Of a DNA stretch of 5,757 nt, positions 1-5,757 are shown piece by piece. The position numbers were made by a program, and so were the translations under genes. The stretch's first letter is position 1. Every line of letters begins with the position of its first letter. The DNA is from Verrucomicrobiales bacterium (lineage in GTDB: Bacteria > Verrucomicrobiota > Verrucomicrobiia > Verrucomicrobiales > DEV007): contig JACETS010000165.1 in the NCBI GenBank assembly GCA_013911195.1, forward strand, positions 1-5,757, written 5' to 3'. The notes beneath the pieces are model-generated. The model worked only from the letters and a program-made list of their open reading frames with translations, did not search any database and had not been told where the DNA came from.

Positions 1-1
1 T

Positions 2-136
2 CCAAAGACCGTTTATACAGTTCATGGATTCACCAATCAATTTGCAGCAGACTTAAGAAGAGAAGGTATAACCGCGTGGTCACTTTTTAAATCTGACCAA
101 CTTGAACTGTTTGATAAAAAACAGTCAAAATTCTAA
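2..136 (+). CDS. C-terminal end of a probable beta-CASP/metallo-beta-lactamase-fold exonuclease (partial)
   Basis: Only the last 44 codons are present, open at the left edge in frame 2 and ending in TAA at 134-136. The peptide starts PKTVYTVHGFTNQFAADL and continues through a segment reading GITAWSL. The pattern 'VYTVHG-F-x-x-x-F-A-x-x-LR-x-x-G-I-x-A' resembles the end of the beta-CASP region in metallo-beta-lactamase-fold nucleases, such as the DNA ligase-associated exonucleases and mRNA 3'-end-processing-like factors; the VHG histidine would be a late metal-site residue. The metal-binding HxHxDH core lies outside the window, so the enzyme cannot be confirmed here and DNA versus RNA as substrate cannot be decided. 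The gene converges on the serine hydrolase gene and shares its last four bases with it. The reading frame is well supported by its protein-like composition; the family is a recognition from memory of a short tail. Confidence 0.5.
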   Translation, partial: PKTVYTVHGFTNQFAADLRREGITAWSLFKSDQLELFDKKQSKF

Positions 137-1251
137 TCGGATTTTGATTTCTTATAAACCTCAACCTCGAAAGCCTTATAAATTTTATAAGCTTCATTAT
201 CATCGAAGGGCAAGAATTGGCTGAAATAGAGAACAGCAATTCCTTTTTTTCGATCGAGAGTAAAATAAGTATTAAATATCCCAGCCCAATAAGCGGTACC
301 TGGTGAACGGCATCCTTGTTTGTCTTCAGATTCAAGGGCCCAACCAAGCCCCCAACGGTCTTCGGCCATACTCTGACAGAATTCACCATTATTTGACCAG
401 CTATGCTCTTCTGGAGCCTCTGTCATTCCAATATAAATTTCTTTAGGAAGATGATCCTGAAACATTGTGTCAACGGTGCCCTCTTTCAAAATGCGCACCT
501 CTTCTAATTGCCCTCCATAATAAAGACACTTCAAAATTTTCACATAATCCTTGGCTGAACTCATCAGTCCTCCACCCCCACCATAAAAGTCAGTTGGCTC
601 AGGAATTCTTGGGCCTGCAACTTCAAAGCCATCACCGTTTCGGACATGATAATCCACGATATTTGCATGAATTTCAGAAGGAGGGTTAAACCAGGTCGAA
701 TTCATTCCTAAGGGTCCTGTGATGTTTTCACGAAAATAATCCTCCAAACTCTTTCCGGAAATATTTTCTATCAATTTTCCCACCCAATCAATACCTACCC
801 CGTAGCAGAAATTTTCACCTGAATCAAAGACCTTAGGCCAAGTCAAAAACTCACGAGGATCGGCAGGGCCGCGTGGTCGATCAAGATAAGAGTCAAGTTT
901 TTCACTCGTGAATGGATACGCGAAACCCGAGGTATGAGTTAAAAGATGCGTCAAAGTTACCTGTGATTTGGGACTCCTTAATTCACTTTTATCATCAATA
1001 ACAAAAACATCTGCAAGACCAGGAAGAAAATCATTGAGAGGCTGATCCATTTCTAGTTTTCCTTTTTCAACTAATTGCAATGAACCTATCGTTGTTAGCA
1101 ACTTTGTCATTGAGGCAATTCTGAAAATATCATCATCATTTTCAGAATAATTAAATGATAACTTCCATTCCTCTCCGCTCTTAAAATTAGCTCCCCATAA
1201 TTTTGCAGCGGGAACGTTACTCTTTTCGAACAATTGTTTTACCTGATCCAT
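133..1251 (-). CDS. Serine hydrolase, class C beta-lactamase / family VIII esterase fold
   Basis: This 372-residue protein has the usual length and order of motifs of the class C beta-lactamase-related family (Pfam Beta-lactamase), closest in style to EstB-like family VIII carboxylesterases. The nucleophile motif SxxK is S47-M-T-K50 in the context RIASMTKLLT. HLLTHTSGF follows at 102-110, the catalytic tyrosine motif is Y150-G-V, a glycine run (GGGGGLMSS) follows a DFY segment in the middle, and the third motif is W322-A-G with NTYFTLD just after it. The Asn of the classical Y-x-N motif is replaced by Val, and KTG is replaced by WAG, which is typical of esterases and peptidase-like members rather than true beta-lactamases. 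No signal peptide or membrane segment is visible, so it is probably cytoplasmic. The substrate is unknown. The ATG at 1251 gives the normal N-terminus for the family, although no strong ribosome binding site precedes it. It lies 158 bp downstream of the sigma/FecR operon on the same strand. Confidence 0.88.
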   Translation of the reverse strand: MDQVKQLFEKSNVPAAKLWGANFKSGEEWKLSFNYSENDDDIFRIASMTKLLTTIGSLQLVEKGKLEMDQPLNDFLPGLADVFVIDDKSELRSPKSQVTLTHLLTHTSGFAYPFTSEKLDSYLDRPRGPADPREFLTWPKVFDSGENFCYGVGIDWVGKLIENISGKSLEDYFRENITGPLGMNSTWFNPPSEIHANIVDYHVRNGDGFEVAGPRIPEPTDFYGGGGGLMSSAKDYVKILKCLYYGGQLEEVRILKEGTVDTMFQDHLPKEIYIGMTEAPEEHSWSNNGEFCQSMAEDRWGLGWALESEDKQGCRSPGTAYWAGIFNTYFTLDRKKGIAVLYFSQFLPFDDNEAYKIYKAFEVEVYKKSKSD

Positions 1252-1332
1252 ATTTCTAAGTATTCATCTTTTGATTCATTGCATGGTAAGTCAAAAAAAC
1301 ACTTTTTAATAATCGATAAACCCTAAATAAAA

Positions 1333-1347
1333 ATTGATGAAATCAAT
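1333..1347 (-). terminator. Weak candidate Rho-independent terminator of the sigma/FecR/repeat-protein operon
   Basis: On the minus strand, about 60 bases after the stop codon of repeat protein B, a perfect 6-bp inverted repeat (ATTGAT, loop TTC, ATCAAT) is followed at once by TTTTATTT. The order of stem then T-tract is right for intrinsic termination of the leftward operon. The stem has only one G-C pair and would be weak, so it may be chance in AT-rich DNA. The rest of the 158-bp spacer (1252-1409) shows no ORF or tRNA-like structure and no convincing promoter. Confidence 0.25.
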
Positions 1348-1409
1348 GATCCAGTAAATGAATTAAGAGAGAAAATTATAATAAACCTCAAAAATTTCAG
1401 ACGGGTCAA

Positions 1410-2792
1410 TTAATCTATTTTTGGCTTGGTCCCACTAATCTGATACCAAGCTTCTACAGGTAATCCACTTGAGACAAACCATTCTTGAGTAGCTGAACTG
1501 TCTTGCTTAAAATATTGTTTTGCCGCACGAACCATCGCCGCCTCTCTCATACCTGGCATGGTAATTTCTTCTGCCCATGCCACTGCCGCCTCCCCATCCT
1601 GCCCGGCTAAACCACTTATAAAACCATTAAGTGCAAAGTCCTTGTTGTCCGATTGGGGCATCGCTTGAATTTCTTGGAGAGCCTTTTCAGGGGTTCTGGA
1701 ACCCTTGAACCCGTAAACAGCGCTAATGGCATCTTTTTGCCCCTGACCAGGCTCAAGAGAGTCAACCCAAGCAGAAGCAGCCTCTTTGTCACCCCACTCT
1801 CTAACGATCTCTCCAAAGATTCTGGAATTCTGATCATTACCGATAAATTGCTCGGCCCACTTCGCAGCCTCTTCCGGCATTTCGTTTGCATATTCGTTAG
1901 CAACACTTCTTAATGCCGTGGCTTGCAAAGCACCTTCTTCTAGACTCCCCACCCAATCCAAGCCACCCTCTAAACCAGTAGTCTCCATGACTTCTTTAGC
2001 TAGTCTTTTCATGTGCTGGGCAATATTAGGGTCTCCATTTTCTGCCATATCCATCACATAGTCGGTAGCAAAATTGACATCATAGTCAGCAAGCCCCTCA
2101 ATCAATCGACCGGTCATTTGCTGTCTCATCTCACCATCCATTGCCTCAACAATCCCAATCGCTGTCCTAGGTTCTACACTCGCCAGACCCGGAAGCATGT
2201 TACTGGTAAAACCTCGCCTGTACTGCTCTGGAATATTATCAATTTCTTTGATAGCAGATGCCGGATCGTTTGCTCCCCATGCATAATCAAACGTTCTCCA
2301 TTGATCACCGTTGGCTCCTCCTTTATGCATAGCTATTCTAATGTTCATCGCCTGTTCGTAGGTGAATGAGTCAGATTTCATTTCTTCTAAAAGTCTATCA
2401 AATGCTCTTCTCCTCTCGATTGGGTCTGATGATTTTATCGCCAAATCAACCAAAGTTTTAATCTCCTCTTTTAATAATGGATCCCTTTTAGAAGGGCTCT
2501 CATAAATAGATGAATTGTTAGCTGATGAGGAAGAACTCTTAGCCCTACCTGCAATCCCTCTGGGAAGAACCTCCAATTCGAGGTCACTTGAGTTAGGCTG
2601 TTTGGATGGAGTTGATGTTCCTCTCATCAGAGAAAGTGAAACCCCTCTCTGATTGGAAGTCTCTTCAGTTTTCACTCTTTGATTTTTAGTTTTAAAATCA
2701 ATAATGGAAGGAGGAGCTAACAAAGTTCCAATCCAAAAGGTTGAGACAGTGAACAACCCCCAAAAGGTGTGTATGATAACCTTTTTATCCAT
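1410..2792 (-). CDS. Membrane-anchored alpha-helical repeat protein B (uncharacterised, paralogue of protein A)
   Basis: This is a 460-residue protein of unknown function. Residues 5-25 form one hydrophobic segment after MDKK, so it is an N-terminal anchor or uncleaved signal, with the rest most likely outside the cytoplasm. Residues 30-115 are a polar, low-complexity linker with a serine run at 86-90. A conserved block starts with DPIERRRAFDRLLEEM (123-138) and DYAWG (169-173). Nine repeats follow, with units starting near residues 176, 207, 238, 273, 305, 335, 367, 399 and 431. The best units read MPEEAAKWA, DKEAASAWV and DGEAAVAWA. The fourth unit (GLEGGLDWV) is degenerate. The protein ends in EWFVSSGLPVEAWYQI and a short basic tail. 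The repeats fit two-helix solenoid units of the TPR/HEAT kind; no catalytic motif is visible. The ATG lies 13 bp after the stop of protein A with no good Shine-Dalgarno between them, so coupled translation is likely. Similarity to protein A is colinear over the whole length, indicating a tandem duplication. Confidence 0.85.
   Translation of the reverse strand: MDKKVIIHTFWGLFTVSTFWIGTLLAPPSIIDFKTKNQRVKTEETSNQRGVSLSLMRGTSTPSKQPNSSDLELEVLPRGIAGRAKSSSSSANNSSIYESPSKRDPLLKEEIKTLVDLAIKSSDPIERRRAFDRLLEEMKSDSFTYEQAMNIRIAMHKGGANGDQWRTFDYAWGANDPASAIKEIDNIPEQYRRGFTSNMLPGLASVEPRTAIGIVEAMDGEMRQQMTGRLIEGLADYDVNFATDYVMDMAENGDPNIAQHMKRLAKEVMETTGLEGGLDWVGSLEEGALQATALRSVANEYANEMPEEAAKWAEQFIGNDQNSRIFGEIVREWGDKEAASAWVDSLEPGQGQKDAISAVYGFKGSRTPEKALQEIQAMPQSDNKDFALNGFISGLAGQDGEAAVAWAEEITMPGMREAAMVRAAKQYFKQDSSATQEWFVSSGLPVEAWYQISGTKPKID
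1476..2267 (-). repeat. Nine protein-level repeats of about 32 residues in protein B
   Basis: Unit starts at residues 176, 207, 238, 273, 305, 335, 367, 399 and 431 give spacings of 31, 31, 35, 32, 30, 32, 32 and 32 residues. The common core is (D/E/M)-P/x-x-x-A-A/T-x-x-W/Y/I-hydrophobic. The repetition is seen in the protein and not as direct repeats in the DNA, so the array is old and is not expanding at the nucleotide level. Confidence 0.75.
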
Positions 2793-2805
2793 TAACTAGA
2801 ATTCG

Positions 2806-4116
2806 TTATTTTCTCTCTGGAATGATGCCGGGATTCTCAGCACTCCATACTGCCGCACCCTTTGGGTCTTTTCTTTGCCATGACTGACCAACCCTAGTCA
2901 TTACTTCATTACGAAATTGTTCATTACCTGAAATCGAGGACGCCCAAGTCATTGCGGCTTGGGGGTTTTCCCAAACCAAGCGATTGCTGAATCCGGCTAT
3001 TGCAGCGTTTCTCATTTGTGAATCAGGCATCTCCGCGAGGTAGTTACTGGCTGCTGTAGGATCCTTTCCGGCCCATTGATGAAGGGCAGCACTCGTTCCT
3101 GAGTGTCGAGCATCACCTTCAGCCAATGTTGAAACCCATTCTAATGCAGCCTGAGGGTCTCTTGACGCCCAGTTCCTTGTGACTGGATCAACGACTCGCT
3201 CCACTCCAGCACCTGAACCAAAAGACTCAGCCCATTCCTTGGCAGCTTCGAAATCTTTTTTTGCATAATTGTCTGCGGTCCGACTCATGGCCTGGTTCCT
3301 TATTACCCCTTCATCAAGTTGAGCTGCCCACTGTGCTGCCTCCAATGGTGAATTGGTTTGAATCATCGCAGAAATGGGAGCGTTCATAAGCCCGTAGCCT
3401 ACCCTGTTCCCAGAATCGATGACCTCTTTAACGTAGTCTAGGGCAAGATCAGGATCTGAATTAGACAGCCCTTGCACCAGTCCACCTAGTAAATGATTTC
3501 GCAAGTCATCGGCTTTCATTTTTCGATCCTTGAGCAAGGGGTCAAAACTAGAATCATTTTCCATGTCTAAAGCTTCAAACCATTCGATAGCCTTCTGAGG
3601 ATCAGAACTGGCCCAACCAGAAAGAGCAGGCTGCATGTCAGGTTCCACAGTATCGACTCCAAACATAATGGCATCAGTTCCTCCGACAACGCCCCATGCA
3701 TAATGAAACTCCTTAAATTCGGCACTGTTTGGATCAAAGTTTTTGATCTGATCTCGAATCAGTAGTGCATTCTCAGCGGTTAACCCTTCAAGTAACTTGG
3801 AGAAAGCAAGTCTCCTATCAATTGGATTAGTGGATCCTCTAAGTTGATCTCCTAAGGCTTCGATATCAAGACCACTTAATTGATTGGTTTGCTTTCGAGT
3901 GCCAACTCCAATCTCATTTTCTGGATTGCTGTTCTTATCAGTTAACCCTCTAGATGATTCACCAATTTCATTTTTCCCAATTGCCGTTGATTGAACGTTC
4001 TTATCGAATGCTGAAGTATCATTTTCAGAACTCGAAGGGAAAAATTTAAATCCAATAATAAACGATAACAGCGAAACGCTTAACCAAACGCTATGAACTT
4101 TTAGACTCTGACTCAT
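2806..4116 (-). CDS. Membrane-anchored alpha-helical repeat protein A (uncharacterised)
   Basis: This is a 436-residue protein of unknown function. Residues 7-26 are a single hydrophobic helix after MSQSLKV, giving a signal-anchor topology. Residues 28-95 are a polar, Asn/Ser/Glu-rich linker. Then come NPIDRRLAFSKLLEGL (97-112) and HYAWG (138-142), both also present in protein B. Eight repeats start near residues 172, 221, 256, 288, 320, 352, 384 and 417. Clear units are DPQKAIEWF, SPLEAAQWA, DPQAALEWV and NPQAAMTWA. The first two units are 49 residues apart because of a charged insertion around 184-205. The pattern of A-A-x-x-W followed by a conserved R-x-x-A helix suggests a two-helix solenoid used for binding; no enzyme motif is seen. 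Its ATG overlaps the FecR gene stop as ATGA, which points to translational coupling. Proteins of this repeat style are, from memory, common and unannotated in Verrucomicrobiota. Confidence 0.85.
   Translation of the reverse strand: MSQSLKVHSVWLSVSLLSFIIGFKFFPSSSENDTSAFDKNVQSTAIGKNEIGESSRGLTDKNSNPENEIGVGTRKQTNQLSGLDIEALGDQLRGSTNPIDRRLAFSKLLEGLTAENALLIRDQIKNFDPNSAEFKEFHYAWGVVGGTDAIMFGVDTVEPDMQPALSGWASSDPQKAIEWFEALDMENDSSFDPLLKDRKMKADDLRNHLLGGLVQGLSNSDPDLALDYVKEVIDSGNRVGYGLMNAPISAMIQTNSPLEAAQWAAQLDEGVIRNQAMSRTADNYAKKDFEAAKEWAESFGSGAGVERVVDPVTRNWASRDPQAALEWVSTLAEGDARHSGTSAALHQWAGKDPTAASNYLAEMPDSQMRNAAIAGFSNRLVWENPQAAMTWASSISGNEQFRNEVMTRVGQSWQRKDPKGAAVWSAENPGIIPERK
2842..3603 (-). repeat. Eight protein-level repeats of about 32 residues in protein A
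   Basis: Unit starts at residues 172, 221, 256, 288, 320, 352, 384 and 417 give spacings of 49, 35, 32, 32, 32, 32 and 33 residues. The consensus read by eye is D-P-x-x-A-A-x-x-W, then about ten residues, then R-x-x-A, then about seven residues to a Trp or other aromatic residue just before the next DP. The five central intervals are almost perfectly regular. Confidence 0.8.
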
Positions 4117-5519
4117 TTCTTTATAATAATCTCAATATTGTCTATCTCCAAACCAACATTTTGATAGGTCACAAACCATACATCAAATAACTCCAAGCCA
4201 GCTGCAGATTTTCGAATTAACTTATCTGACTGACTTCCTTTTTCAATTTTTAAGAAATCTTTGATAGGAATTTCCATTTCAAATTTGTTTTTTTTATTTT
4301 CAGGACTGAGATCGACATTTTTCTTAGTTAAATATTTTCCTGCGAATCCCCCTGAAGGATAATTTGAAGTAAGCCCCATCAAAAAATAATTAGAGTCATC
4401 AACTCCAAACATTGTTCTATCAATTGATCCTTTAATTCTAAATACAGCCTCTTCATTAATAATGACTGGCCGTTCACCGGTTGCAGAGACCCCTATATTA
4501 ACAGAGAAGTGAAGCTCTGGCTTTCTTCCTTTTTCAAACCAAATGCATGGTTTTGAACGCAAACTGTAAGGAGGCAAGAAACGTTGCGCCGCAGGACTGT
4601 ATTCACTTAAAATCTTTATCGCCTGATTAATTGAGGAGATACCAGTTGAGTTAACCAAATCACCTCGACGCGCATCACGAGGAAATTCAGCTTTCCACTT
4701 TTCTTCATGAGCATCACGTGGAAGCGACTTAAATTCATCACTTTGACCTTGCTTGGCTATGACATAATGATTTGCAGGAACTTCTTGGACGCTCCCGTCA
4801 TGTGTCCTTTTGACTCTTACCAAACCTTCATTGACAAAGTACCGAGTTGAGCTGGTTCCAGCGACAACATTAAACTGTGTACCTAAGACCTCAGCTCTTG
4901 CCGCAGGTGAGATAACTTTCATCGGTTTACCCTTTGGTTGAGGTTTGGCGTCAACCGACAAGTCTCCCCTTAATAAATCGAGAATCTTTGCCCCATCGTT
5001 GTCGGACATTTCCAGTTCAGACACACCTGAAATAATTAGTTTTGATCCATCCAAATACTTTATTTCTACCCATGATTTTGCAGAAAGGCCTTCAAGCGTA
5101 CCCGGACCTAATTTTTTGCCTATATCAAGCTTCTGATCTTTGCCCGAAGCAGAGTCCTTCCATTCTATCAACCCATCAAAAGCCACTACTTCAGCGAGCG
5201 CCGTCGTAGCAACTTTATTTTGTTCTTTTTTATCGTTTTGAACTATAAAAAATAACCCAGTTAAAATTATAATTAAAACGGCAGCAACTCGACTCAGGCC
5301 ATAAAATTTAAACTCATGGTTTTTTGAAGCTACAGAATTGATTCTGTTAGACTCTTGTAAATTACAATGAAGACTCATGTAATTAAGGTAAAATTTCTGA
5401 GCCTCGGAATCTCCATCTAATAGTTGCTCAAGCCTTTGGACTTCATCAGAGGTGATCGTTTCCTCAACGAGGCGTGAAAGCAACTCAGATAAATCTTTAT
5501 GCTCTCCACTAGGCATCAT
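4113..5519 (-). CDS. FecR-domain transmembrane protein, probable anti-sigma factor
   Basis: This 468-residue protein is probably the regulator of the sigma factor encoded just upstream. Residues 1-56 form a cytoplasmic helical region whose elements (LLSRLVEETIT, EVQRLEQLLDGD, QKFYLNYMSLH) match the N-terminus usual for Verrucomicrobiota/Planctomycetota FecR proteins. Residues 76-94 are a single membrane helix (VAAVLIIILTGLFFIV). Residues 109-258 are the FecR domain, with the hallmark ISPAARAEVLGTQFNVVA (203-220) and a following FVNEGLVRVKR strand. Residues 265-468 are a beta-rich domain not matched to a named family, ending GLEIDNIEIIIKK in the manner of carbohydrate-binding or LamG-like sandwiches. 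No zinc-type HxxxCxxC anti-sigma motif is present. Two adjacent ATG codons (5519 and 5516) could both start it; they overlap the sigma gene stop by 11 or 8 bp and no strong Shine-Dalgarno is present, so translational coupling is likely. The ligand sensed is unknown. Confidence 0.85.
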   Translation of the reverse strand: MMPSGEHKDLSELLSRLVEETITSDEVQRLEQLLDGDSEAQKFYLNYMSLHCNLQESNRINSVASKNHEFKFYGLSRVAAVLIIILTGLFFIVQNDKKEQNKVATTALAEVVAFDGLIEWKDSASGKDQKLDIGKKLGPGTLEGLSAKSWVEIKYLDGSKLIISGVSELEMSDNDGAKILDLLRGDLSVDAKPQPKGKPMKVISPAARAEVLGTQFNVVAGTSSTRYFVNEGLVRVKRTHDGSVQEVPANHYVIAKQGQSDEFKSLPRDAHEEKWKAEFPRDARRGDLVNSTGISSINQAIKILSEYSPAAQRFLPPYSLRSKPCIWFEKGRKPELHFSVNIGVSATGERPVIINEEAVFRIKGSIDRTMFGVDDSNYFLMGLTSNYPSGGFAGKYLTKKNVDLSPENKKNKFEMEIPIKDFLKIEKGSQSDKLIRKSAAGLELFDVWFVTYQNVGLEIDNIEIIIKK

Positions 5520-5757
5520 TTAAACCATTCTTTTTAAGATTAAGTTCGATACAATTGAATAATTGCATCCGAATTCTCTCAATAGCATAATATAATTTAT
5601 GCATCTTTATGCCCGTCTTTTCTGTCTCTTCCTTTATAGCTCCATGTCTAGAATATCTTAGTTCAATGACTCTCCGGTCATCAGAGTTAAGTTTTTCCAT
5701 GCAAAACGAAAGAGCCTTACGACGCGCCTCCATGAGGGGTTCCTCATAGTCATTAGT
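5509..5757 (-). CDS. ECF-type RNA polymerase sigma factor, C-terminal part (partial)
   Basis: The reading frame is open to the right edge, so only the last 82 codons are present; the internal ATG at 5733 is not the true start. The visible part is sigma region 4: ARRKALSFCMEKL, then DDRRVIELRYSRHGAIKEET, then a helix-turn-helix recognition helix ending in IERIRMQLFNCIELNL. The signatures 'AL-x-x-C-x-x-x-L', 'R-x-x-x-x-x-RY' and 'RIR-x-x-L-x-x-CI' match the Rhodopirellula/Verrucomicrobium-type sigma-70 subfamily as I remember it. Region 2, which would bind the core enzyme and the -10 element, is outside the window, as is the operon promoter. The stop codon lies inside the start of the FecR gene, which fits a sigma/anti-sigma pair made in step. 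It would direct transcription of its own operon or of distant targets; which of these cannot be told here. Confidence 0.85.
   Translation of the reverse strand, partial: TNDYEEPLMEARRKALSFCMEKLNSDDRRVIELRYSRHGAIKEETEKTGIKMHKLYYAIERIRMQLFNCIELNLKKNGLNDA

Noticed and set aside
87..389. A 100-codon minus-strand open frame overlapping the 3' end of the hydrolase gene
   Set aside because: It is an out-of-frame shadow of the hydrolase gene, whose own frame carries conserved motifs to its end, and it also runs antisense into the nuclease tail.
1289..1294. TTGACT on the minus strand, a -35-like element upstream of the hydrolase gene
   Set aside because: It matches 5 of 6 consensus bases, but no good -10 lies 16-18 bases further on; the best hexamer there matches only 3 of 6, and a better one (AATACT) is 24 bases away. 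Not enough to call a promoter.
2013..2369. A 118-codon plus-strand open frame inside the repeat protein B gene
   Set aside because: It is antisense to a well-supported coding region, its product is Cys/His/Ile-rich with no domain pattern, and it has no ribosome binding site; it is a shadow frame.
5514..5519. Possible second start (ATG at 5516) for the FecR gene
   Set aside because: Both adjacent ATGs are usable and the product differs by one residue; the upstream one was kept because nothing in the sequence favours the other.
5509..5733. A complete 74-residue small regulator starting at ATG 5733
   Set aside because: The frame stays open through the window edge and the part upstream of 5733 (ending YEEPL) continues naturally into sigma region 4, so this is a cut-off sigma factor and not a small stand-alone gene.
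1..5757. CRISPR arrays, insertion sequences, tRNA genes or attachment sites
   Set aside because: No short direct-repeat arrays, transposase-like frames, terminal inverted repeats or tRNA-like cloverleaf sequences were seen by eye; the only strong periodicity is at the protein level in the two repeat genes.

Overview
The window is about 5.8 kb of moderately AT-rich DNA. It most likely comes from a bacterium of the Verrucomicrobiota/Planctomycetota group, and Verrucomicrobiota is the better guess. The evidence is the gene set: a sigma factor whose C-terminal region resembles the Rhodopirellula/Verrucomicrobium-type ECF family, directly followed by a FecR-domain membrane protein with that group's typical cytoplasmic N-terminus, then two membrane-anchored proteins built from repeats of the pattern DP-x-A-A-x-x-W. 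This placement is inference from protein style; there is no rRNA or other taxonomic marker.

Layout. At the left edge, on the plus strand, is the 3' end of a gene that probably encodes a beta-CASP/metallo-beta-lactamase-fold exonuclease (2-136). It meets tail-to-tail, with a 4-bp overlap, a minus-strand gene for a cytoplasmic serine hydrolase of the class C beta-lactamase/family VIII esterase fold (133-1251). A 158-bp AT-rich spacer (1252-1409) separates that gene from a tightly packed minus-strand operon. In transcription order the operon holds: the sigma factor (3' end only, 5757-5509), the FecR-type putative anti-sigma factor (5519-4113), repeat protein A (4116-2806) and repeat protein B (2792-1410). 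The junctions are an 11-bp overlap, a 4-bp ATGA overlap and a 13-bp gap, so co-transcription and translational coupling are very likely.

How the genes may work together. The sigma factor and FecR protein form a recognisable cell-surface signalling pair: a cytoplasmic N-terminus that could hold the sigma factor, one membrane helix, then a periplasmic FecR domain followed by a beta-rich C-terminal domain. Proteins A and B are tandem paralogues. Each has one N-terminal membrane anchor, a variable polar linker, and eight or nine repeats of about 32 residues that should form an alpha-helical solenoid. Their placement suggests they are partners or outputs of the sigma/FecR switch, acting as extracytoplasmic binding scaffolds. 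No function is established for them from the sequence. They are the most interesting content of the window. The serine hydrolase is probably a separate transcription unit.
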